A stretch of 10,202 bases of DNA from Thermohalobaculum sp039026295 (GTDB lineage: Bacteria > Pseudomonadota > Alphaproteobacteria > Rhodobacterales > Rhodobacteraceae): assembly GCA_039026295.1 (NCBI GenBank), contig JBCCMP010000161.1:1-10202 (forward strand), read 5' to 3'. Every line of letters starts with the position of its first letter. Within the stretch, counting starts at the first letter, position 1. Below, one piece after another: positions 1-4,946 of the stretch. Both the position numbers and the translations under genes were made by a program. The notes under the pieces are model-generated. The model made no database searches and was not told the DNA's origin. It saw only the letters and a list, made by a program, of their open reading frames with translations.

Positions 1-514
1 CGGTGACGCACAGCTTCCCGCGAAGCGTCCCGCCAAAGTGGAGTCGGCCACACTCGGCAAACGTTTCGTGCGTGCCCTGCAAGATGCCTTGCGTGCCGAT
101 GTAGATCCAAGAGCCGGCCGTCATCTGGCCGTACATCATCAGGCCCTTGGCCGCGAGATCGTCGAAGTGTTCTTGCGTCGCCCACTTGGGCACCAAGTTT
201 GAGTTTGCGATCAGCACCCGCGGCGCGTCGGCATGGGTGCGGAAAATCCCCACCGGTTTGCCGGATTGCACCAGAAGGGTCTCGTCCGCTTCCAGATCGC
301 GCAGCCCTGCGGCGATCCGATCAAAGTCTTCCCAGGTCCGTGCCGCCCGCCCGATGCCGCCATAGACCACCAGCTCGTGCGGGTTTTCCGCGACATCGGG
401 GTGCAGATTGTTCATCAGCATCCGCAGCGGAGCCTCGGTCAGCCAGGATTTCGCGCTGATCTCGGTGCCGGTTGGCGGGAACACATCGCGGGTGTTGTGG
501 CGGGGATTGGTCAT
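1..514 (-). CDS. hutU: Urocanate hydratase (urocanase), N-terminal part, cut by the window edge
   Basis: Second enzyme of histidine breakdown: a cytoplasmic NAD-dependent enzyme that hydrates urocanate to 4-imidazolone-5-propionate. My translation from the ATG at 514-512 gives 171 residues and begins MTNPRHNTRDVFPPTGTEIS. It contains the family blocks VVYGGIGRAARTW (about 49-61), LLVQSGKPVGIFRTH (about 80-94), VLIANSNLVPKWA and YGQMTAGSWIYIGTQGILQG (about 128-147), which are diagnostic of urocanase. The family is usually about 550-560 residues, so roughly the last two thirds lies to the left of the window. The start overlaps the stop of the preceding small gene by ATGA, and AGAGGG lies about 10 bases upstream as a ribosome-binding site. 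It is the last gene of the hut operon visible here. Identification is secure; only the C-terminus is unseen. Confidence 0.96.
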   Translation of the reverse strand, partial: MTNPRHNTRDVFPPTGTEISAKSWLTEAPLRMLMNNLHPDVAENPHELVVYGGIGRAARTWEDFDRIAAGLRDLEADETLLVQSGKPVGIFRTHADAPRVLIANSNLVPKWATQEHFDDLAAKGLMMYGQMTAGSWIYIGTQGILQGTHETFAECGRLHFGGTLRGKLCVT

Positions 515-885
515 CGCTCGTTTGCCCTCTGGTAGATTTCCTGCCCATCCGGCGGCGTCATGTAAAACCCTTGCAACACGCCGTCCGGCCGGTCGGCGCG
601 CACAAGATAGCACCGTTCCTCAATCTGCCAGAAGGTGTCCGCCAGACAAAGCCGTGCCCCATCGATGCGCCAGCTTGCCGGAATGTGCTGGTTGTTGCGC
701 AAGACGATATGGCTGACGCCGTCCGGCTCGAAATCCTGCCAGAAACCCGAATGATCGAAGTAGACCCCGGGCAGAAGGTCGGCGATCTCCTGTCCCGTCA
801 GGTGTGTGTGCGTCTGTTCTGCACGGCCCGACAGCACGGTCGACACAGCCGCCATGATCAATGCGATGAGGACCGGTGCTCTCAT
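511..885 (-). CDS. Small secreted protein, paralogue of its upstream neighbour
   Basis: A 124-residue protein of unknown function. Residues 1-22 form a signal peptide (MRAPVLIALIMAAVSTVLSG followed by RA), so it is probably exported to the periplasm. The mature part reads LTGQEIADLLPG, then W-Q-x-F-x-P-D-G (about 49-56), a G/S-W-R strand, and two cysteines at about 80 and 92, which could form a disulfide. It ends with PPDGQEIYQRA. The order of motifs matches the next gene upstream (882-1238), so the two look like a tandem duplication. The layout (LT-x2-E near the mature N-terminus, F-x-PDG, G-x-W, LC...C) recalls the DUF995-type small exported proteins of alphaproteobacteria, but I cannot confirm that. 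Both ends join the neighbours by ATGA overlaps. Why it sits between histidine-degradation genes is not known. Confidence 0.8.
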   Translation of the reverse strand: MRAPVLIALIMAAVSTVLSGRAEQTHTHLTGQEIADLLPGVYFDHSGFWQDFEPDGVSHIVLRNNQHIPASWRIDGARLCLADTFWQIEERCYLVRADRPDGVLQGFYMTPPDGQEIYQRANER

Positions 886-1238
886 TTCATCTGGGCCCTT
901 TCGATGATCCGGGTGCCATCGGGGCCAGTCAGGATCAACTCGTGCAGTCTGTTCAGCCTGCCGCGGCCGATCGCTTCAACCCGAAAGCACCGGCTGCGGT
1001 CGAGCTCTGATGATCTCAGGCAAAGCCTGTCCTGCGCGACCCACCATGTACCGCCGGGCCCCCGTCCGTTGCGCCGGATGGCATGCCAGGTGCCGTCAGG
1101 AAAGAAGACCTGCCACCCCCGGACGCGCTTTATCTCGATCTTCGGCATCAGTGCCTCGAGTTCCGGACCCGTCAACGGCGCTGCATCACCTGGATGCGCC
1201 GCCAAGGCGGTAAGGAAGACCAGGATCGCTCTGATCAT
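882..1238 (-). CDS. Small secreted protein, first of a tandem paralogous pair
   Basis: A 118-residue protein of unknown function with an N-terminal signal peptide (MIRAILVFLTALAAHPGDA, probable cleavage near residue 19-20). The mature part starts PLTGPELEALMP, then GWQVFFPDG (about 41-49), H-x-x-x-R-N, GGTWWV, RLC (Cys 73), RC (Cys 84), and ends GPDGTRIIERA. These anchors are shared in order with the 511-885 protein, including a Cys pair with nearly the same spacing (10 versus 11 residues between). Gene duplication followed by divergence is the simplest reading. A DUF995-like fold is possible, judged only from pattern. It is coupled to the Nudix gene upstream and its paralogue downstream by ATGA overlaps, so it should be made together with the hut enzymes. 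No catalytic signature is visible; a binding or envelope role is only a guess. Confidence 0.8.
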   Translation of the reverse strand: MIRAILVFLTALAAHPGDAAPLTGPELEALMPKIEIKRVRGWQVFFPDGTWHAIRRNGRGPGGTWWVAQDRLCLRSSELDRSRCFRVEAIGRGRLNRLHELILTGPDGTRIIERAQMK

Positions 1239-1705
1239 GGCAGATCCGCCCGCCGCACCATGCGGCGCAGGCCGTGATAGGCCGCAGGCGGTGCCTCGAA
1301 CGCCATCTCCGCCAGGGTCTTCGGGGCATGGGGCAGACCCGCCAGATCATCGCGCGAGGCGAGCCGCCGGGCATGCACGACCCCCTCGGGGTCGGTCCAG
1401 TCCGCGGGCAGATCCCCCGCGGCCCGGGCATGGAAGAACAGATCGACCTGATGGAAGCCGCTGTCGGGGTTGTGAAATTCCGACACCCCGGCCAGCGCGC
1501 CGACCTCGACGGCAAGCCCTGTCTCCTCCATCACTTCCCGGGCCAGATTCTCCGGTGTGGACTGCCCGGGCTCGCAGCCACCCCCCGGCAGACACCAGAG
1601 GTTCGGGCCGGGGCCGGGATAGGCGTTGACCAGCAGAACGCGCCCGTCGATCACGATCAGCGCACGCGCGGCAAGCCGGATCGGGCGCGCAGCCGGGTCG
1701 CTCAT
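1235..1705 (-). CDS. Nudix hydrolase family protein
   Basis: A 156-residue Nudix-fold protein. The family hydrolyses nucleoside diphosphates linked to another group, with Mg2+ or Mn2+. The Nudix box is clear at about residues 40-63: LPGGGCEPGQ, then REVMEETGL. The core REVMEE residues that hold the metal are all present, but the first Glu of the usual G-x5-E-x7-REUxEExGU pattern is Gln here. A beta strand AARALIVIDGRVLLVNAYPG precedes the box, as normal. The open frame extends 35 codons further upstream, but I choose the ATG at 1705-1703 (MSDPAARPIR): it overlaps the upstream stop by ATGA like every junction of this operon, has GAAGG about 10 bases before it, and the extension has no Nudix character. 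The substrate cannot be told from sequence, and it is not a known member of the histidine pathway. Confidence 0.88.
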   Translation of the reverse strand: MSDPAARPIRLAARALIVIDGRVLLVNAYPGPGPNLWCLPGGGCEPGQSTPENLAREVMEETGLAVEVGALAGVSEFHNPDSGFHQVDLFFHARAAGDLPADWTDPEGVVHARRLASRDDLAGLPHAPKTLAEMAFEAPPAAYHGLRRMVRRADLP

Positions 1706-2028
1706 GCCGCAGCCTTCAAATGCGCCTCGGGGGCGACATCGGTCCAGACAGAGCGGATCCACGGGTTCGCCGCCTTTGCGTCCCGTCGGCTCGGATGCAA
1801 TCCTGTCCATCGCTTTGCACCCCAGGCCCCGTCGGCCGGGAACACGGAATCGCCCGGCAGATCGATCATCAGGGCGTGTTGATCCGCATCAGGTTTCAGT
1901 GTCCCGGGCTCGGCATCGAATGCCCCGAACACCATCTTGCGTTCCCGCAATTCTACCTTGCCAGTGTGGCCCGCCCGATCGGGCTCCGGCCGGGCCAGGG
2001 CAAACGCGCGAAAATCCCCGGGTCTCAT
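1702..2028 (-). CDS. MmcQ/YjbR-like small protein
   Basis: A 108-residue protein starting MRPGDFRAFALARPEP at the ATG that overlaps the hutH stop (ATGA at 2028-2025). The layout resembles the MmcQ/YjbR family: an N-terminal helix F-R-A-F-A-L-A-x-P-E, a KVELRERKMVFGAF strand pair where the family has G-R/K-x-F-A, a LKPDADQHALMI segment, GAWGAKRWTGL (about 67-77) where the family has a G-x-x-G-W motif, and a C-terminal helix containing VWTDVAP. YjbR has a fold like the DNA-binding domain of some transcription factors, but its cellular role is not established. The start is fixed by the overlap; the longer open frame running into hutH is a shadow. It is the first of four genes inserted between hutH and hutU. 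HutD was considered, but this protein is much shorter and lacks its cupin-like motifs. The family call is by eye only. Confidence 0.68.
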   Translation of the reverse strand: MRPGDFRAFALARPEPDRAGHTGKVELRERKMVFGAFDAEPGTLKPDADQHALMIDLPGDSVFPADGAWGAKRWTGLHPSRRDAKAANPWIRSVWTDVAPEAHLKAAA

Positions 2029-3554
2029 GCGGTGCCCCAGATCGCGGGCAGGCCAGCGGCTTCGGCCAAGGCACCGCTGCCGACCAGAATGGCCGCTGTC
2101 TCCAGATCCGGTGCCAGATACCGGTCCTCGACGACCGCCGGAACCTTGGCGCGGATCACGCCCAGCACCGACTGCAGGGCCGCGCTCGTCTCCAGCGGGG
2201 CGCGGAACTCGATCCCCTGCGCCGCGCACAGGGCTTCGACGCCCAGAATGACCTCCAGATTCCGCACCATCCGGCGCAGCCGCAGCGCGCCATGGGCCGA
2301 CATGCTGACGTGATCCTCCTGATTGGCGCTGGTCGGCGTGGAATCGGTCGAGCAGGGATTGGCCAGATGCTTGTTCTCGGACATCAGCGCCGCGGTCGTG
2401 ACCTCGGCGATCATCAGACCGCTGTTCAGGCCGGGCTCCGGCGTCAGGAACGGCGGCAGATCGAACGACAGGGCGGGATCAACCATCAGCGCGACACGCC
2501 GCTGCGCAATCGCCCCGATCTCGGCCACCGCCATGGCGATCTGGTCGGCGGCAAAGGCCACCGGTTCGCCGTGAAAGTTCCCGCCAGACACGATGCGCCC
2601 CTGATCGACCAGCACCAGAGGATTGTCGGTCACGGCATTCGCTTCGACCTCCAGGGTCCGGCCCGCCATCTCCATCAGATCCATCGCCGCCCCGGCGACC
2701 TGCGGCTGGCAGCGGATGCAATAGGGGTCCTGCACCCGCGTGTCGCCGTCACGATGGCTCTCGCGGATCTCGGACCCGGCCATGATCGCGCGCATCGCAT
2801 CGGCCACCCGGATCTGCCCGGCATGGCCCCGCAACGCGTGGATTTCGGCATTCAGCGGCGCAGTCGAGCCCATGATCGCGTCCGTGGACAGGGCCGAGGT
2901 GACAACCGATGCCCGGGCCGCCGTCTGCGCCTGGAACAGGCCGGTCAGGGCGCAGGCGGTCGAAAACTGCGTGCCGTTGATCAGGGCCAGCCCCTCTTTC
3001 GGCCCCAGGGTGATCGGTGCCAGCCCTGCCTCCGCCAGGGCGTCGGCCCCGGACCTGATCGCACCGCCGAACTCTGCCTCGCCTTCTCCGATCATGGCCG
3101 CGGTCATGTGGGCCAGCGGGGCCAGATCCCCGGACGCCCCGACCGATCCCTGCGACGGGATCACGGGGATCACCCCGCTGTTGATCATGTCGGCGATCAG
3201 CCGCAGCGTCTCCGGTGCCGCGCCGGACGCGCCCCGCGCCAGCGACAGCAGTTTCAGCGCCATCATCAGCCGCACAATCGGCGCGGGCAGGGCATCGCCG
3301 ACCCCGCAGCAGTGGCTCAGGATCAGGTTGCGCTGCAGGGTCGCCGTGTCCTCCGGCGCAATCTTGATCGACGCGAGCTTGCCGAAGCCGGTGTTGACCC
3401 CTTAGACGGCATCCTCGCCCGCCGCCGCCTCGGCCACCAGCGCATGCGCCGCCTCGACCCCCAGCCAGCAGGCCGGGTCCAGTTCGACATCAGGGGCATC
3501 GCGCCACAGCGCCTCCAGATCGGCCAGTGTCGCGGCACCCGGGACCAGTTTCAT
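2025..3554 (-). pseudogene. hutH: Histidine ammonia-lyase (histidase), interrupted by an in-frame TAA at codon 51
   Basis: First enzyme of histidine degradation: non-oxidative removal of ammonia to give urocanate, using the self-made MIO cofactor. Reading from the ATG at 3554-3552 (MKLVPGAATLADLEALWRD) through the internal stop gives 509 codons, normal for the family. The Ala-Ser-Gly of MIO is present in GSVGASGDLAPLAHM. Other active-site blocks are intact: ILSHCCGVGD (His83 equivalent), LALINGTQ (Asn195), QDPYCIRCQPQ (Gln277, Tyr280, Arg283), GGNFHGEPVA (Phe329) and NQEDHVSM (Glu414), using P. putida numbering. The only lesion is TAA at 3404-3402, followed in frame by GVNTGFGKLAS, so the missing residue is the conserved catalytic tyrosine (Tyr53 in P. 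putida). A restart at the GTG at 3275 would give 416 residues without that region. The gene overlaps hutI and the YjbR-like gene by ATGA. I label it a pseudogene provisionally; sequencing error or recoding remain open. Confidence 0.9.
3402..3404 (-). other. hutH: In-frame TAA stop within hutH at the catalytic Tyr codon
   Basis: On the minus strand the codons read GCC GTC TAA GGG GTC AAC ACC GGC. The family motif here is A-V-Y-G-V-N-T-G. One base change from TAC or TAT would give TAA. The stop at 3404 and the hutH terminal stop at 2025 are in the same frame (1377 bases apart, divisible by 3), so there is no frameshift. Confidence 0.95.
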
Positions 3555-4756
3555 TGCAAAACCCCATTTTGCAGAACGCCTTGGACCCAGCGCTGATGAA
3601 GCGGATTGAAGCCCATCCGATAGCTCAGCTCGGCCGGTTTCTCGATTTTCCAGACCGCCAGATCGGCGCGCATGCCGGGCGCGATCACGCCCCTGTCGCC
3701 CAGCCCCAGCGCCCTGGCGGCATTCCGCGTGGCCCCCGCCAGCGCTTCCTCCGGCGTCATTCGAAACAGCGTGCACACCATGTTCATGGCCAGCAGGATC
3801 GACGTCATGGGCGAGGATCCGGGATTGCAGTCCGTGGCGACTGCCATCGGAACACCGTGGTCGCGGAAGGCCTGGATCGGCGGTGCCTGGGTCTCGTGGA
3901 TCGTGTAGAACGCCCCGGGCAGGATCACGGCGGTCGTCCCGGATGCCGCCATGGCGCGCGCGTCATCGTCGGTCGCATATTCCAGGTGATCGGCTGACAG
4001 CGCGCCGTGTCTTGCTGCCATCTGCGCCCCGCCAAGATTGGACAACTGCTCCGCATGGATCTTCAGGCCGAACCCCAGTCGCCTGGCTTCGGCAAAGCCG
4101 GGTTCCAACTCAGCGGGCGAGAATGCGATCCCCTCGCAGAACGCATCGACGTGATCGGCCAGCCCGGCCATGTCCGGCAGGGCGGGCAGAACCACGTCGG
4201 CCAGATAGGCATCCGCTTGCCCTGCATATTCCGGCGGCAGGGCATGGGCACCCAGATAGGTGGTCACCACGTCCACGGCGCGCGCCTCGCCCAGCCTTCT
4301 GGCGGCGCGCAACATCCGCGCTTCCGTCTCGCGGTCGAGGCCGTAGCCCGATTTGATCTCGACGGTCGTGACCCCCTCTGCCAGCAGAGCATCCAGGCGG
4401 GGCAGGGCGCTGGCGACCAGATCGTCCTCGCTCGCGGCGCGCGTGTCCCGCACGGTCGAAACGATGCCGCCGCCCGCCCGCGCCACCTCGTCATAGCTGG
4501 CACCGTTCAGCCGCATCTCGAACTCGCCCGCCCGGTCGCCGCCAAAGACCAGATGCGTGTGACAGTCTATCAGCCCGGGCGTCACCAGCCGGCCGCCCAG
4601 CGCGATCTGCTCCAAGGCGCGATGTTCGGCAGGTACCGTATCTGCCGGACCGACCCAGACGATCGCGCCGTCATCAACCGCAATCGCTGCATCGGCGATC
4701 AGGCCATAGGGCGCATCGCCGGACATGGTCGCTACGGAAAGATCGGTCAGCAGCAT
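3551..4756 (-). CDS. hutI: Imidazolonepropionase
   Basis: Third enzyme of histidine degradation: a cytoplasmic metal-dependent amidohydrolase that opens 4-imidazolone-5-propionate to N-formimino-L-glutamate. It has 401 residues, the usual size. Metal and substrate motifs appear in order: LVTPGLIDCHTHLVFGGDR (H-x-H metal site, about 58-76), VEIKSGYGLDRETE, TTYLGAHALPPEYAG, DAFCEGIAFS, LKIHAEQLSNLGGA (His), SADHLEYA, and VATDCNPGSSPMTS (Asp). The C-terminal MTPEEALAGATRNAARALGL helix is typical. The start MLLTDLSVATMSGDAP fits the family well, although no strong ribosome-binding site is visible just before it. It is the first gene of the operon: 190 bases of non-coding DNA with repeats and a candidate promoter lie upstream, and its stop overlaps the hutH start by ATGA. 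Confidence 0.97.
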   Translation of the reverse strand: MLLTDLSVATMSGDAPYGLIADAAIAVDDGAIVWVGPADTVPAEHRALEQIALGGRLVTPGLIDCHTHLVFGGDRAGEFEMRLNGASYDEVARAGGGIVSTVRDTRAASEDDLVASALPRLDALLAEGVTTVEIKSGYGLDRETEARMLRAARRLGEARAVDVVTTYLGAHALPPEYAGQADAYLADVVLPALPDMAGLADHVDAFCEGIAFSPAELEPGFAEARRLGFGLKIHAEQLSNLGGAQMAARHGALSADHLEYATDDDARAMAASGTTAVILPGAFYTIHETQAPPIQAFRDHGVPMAVATDCNPGSSPMTSILLAMNMVCTLFRMTPEEALAGATRNAARALGLGDRGVIAPGMRADLAVWKIEKPAELSYRMGFNPLHQRWVQGVLQNGVLQ

Positions 4757-4777
4757 CGAAGAAACTCAATCGGCCAG

Positions 4778-4789
4778 CGTTTCGAAACG
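4778..4789. promoter_or_regulatory. Perfect 12-base palindrome before hutI, candidate operator
   Basis: CGTTTCGAAACG reads the same on both strands and lies 22-33 bases upstream of the hutI start codon, in the expected leader. A regulator site or part of an RNA structure is possible. It does not match the HutC-type core (TGTATA...) that I know, so the protein that might bind it is unknown. Confidence 0.35.
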
Positions 4790-4815
4790 GTCAAATCCCG
4801 CCTACGCCCGCCCTC

Positions 4816-4826
4816 GGAAAATTTCC
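4816..4826. promoter_or_regulatory. Small inverted repeat near the candidate hut transcription start
   Basis: GGAAA and TTTCC flank a single A, making an 11-base inverted repeat in an AT-rich patch. It lies just downstream of the candidate -10 box, about where transcription would begin, a position typical of repressor sites. Short enough to be chance. Confidence 0.25.
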
Positions 4827-4828
4827 AC

Positions 4829-4856
4829 TTAAAATGGCGTTCATCTTTGAAGTCGA
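4829..4856 (-). promoter_or_regulatory. Candidate promoter for the hut operon
   Basis: On the minus strand TCGACT (4856-4851, 4 of 6 to TTGACA), a 16-base spacer, then TTTTAA (4834-4829, 3 of 6 to TATAAT). It is the best pair I could find in the hutI upstream region, in its most AT-rich stretch. The start site would be near 4822, giving a leader of about 65 bases. The phased GCCATAC repeats would then lie roughly 55-80 bases upstream of the start, a usual place for activators. Confidence 0.3.
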
Positions 4857-4875
4857 CTTTTCCGGCCAGACGGAA

Positions 4876-4904
4876 GCCATACCAAAGCCATACGCTTGCC
4901 ATAC
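4876..4904. repeat. Three GCCATAC direct repeats at 11-base period
   Basis: GCCATAC occurs at 4876-4882, 4887-4893 and 4898-4904, each start exactly 11 bases after the last (GTATGGC on the hut coding strand). The period of about one helix turn puts all three on one face of the DNA, as expected for cooperative binding of a regulator. They lie 120-148 bases before hutI. The last two copies also share ATACG and are flanked by AAGCC and GGCTT. No known binding site is recognised. Confidence 0.5.
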
Positions 4905-4923
4905 GGCTTGTCCGGCAGCGCAA

Positions 4924-4939
4924 GCCCGGGTTAACGGGC
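4924..4939 (-). terminator. Possible weak hairpin after the malonyl-CoA synthetase gene
   Basis: GCCCG and CGGGC form a 5-base stem around a 6-base loop, 8 bases after the matB stop. There is no run of T after it on the minus strand, so it is a poor intrinsic terminator. Read-through into hut transcription cannot be excluded. Confidence 0.2.
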
Positions 4940-4946
4940 GCAGAAA

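Noticed and set aside
472..1629. A 385-codon plus-strand open frame across hutU, the small genes and the Nudix gene
   Set aside because: It has a low-complexity Arg/Pro/Ser-rich product and covers four coupled minus-strand genes with better evidence.
1235..1810. Longer Nudix protein starting at 1810
   Set aside because: The extra 35 residues lie inside the YjbR-like gene and have no Nudix character; the ATGA overlap and upstream GAAGG favour the start at 1705.
3402..3404. Special amino acid insertion at the hutH stop (selenocysteine or pyrrolysine)
   Set aside because: Those use UGA and UAG, while this is UAA; the family has Tyr here, and no recoding structure is evident.
2025..3554. Frameshift as the cause of the hutH interruption
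   Set aside because: The frame before and after the stop is the same and the protein motif continues without a missing or extra residue, so it is a single nonsense codon.
1626..3596. A 656-codon open frame on the plus strand opposite hutH and its neighbours
   Set aside because: It is antisense to genes with clear family motifs; its product is rich in Arg, Gln, Gly, Pro and His with no recognisable domain, as expected for a shadow frame in GC-rich DNA.
4789..4794. TTGACC on the minus strand as a -35 box for hutI
   Set aside because: The hexamer 17 bases further is GATTGA, a poor -10, and transcription would start almost at the ATG.
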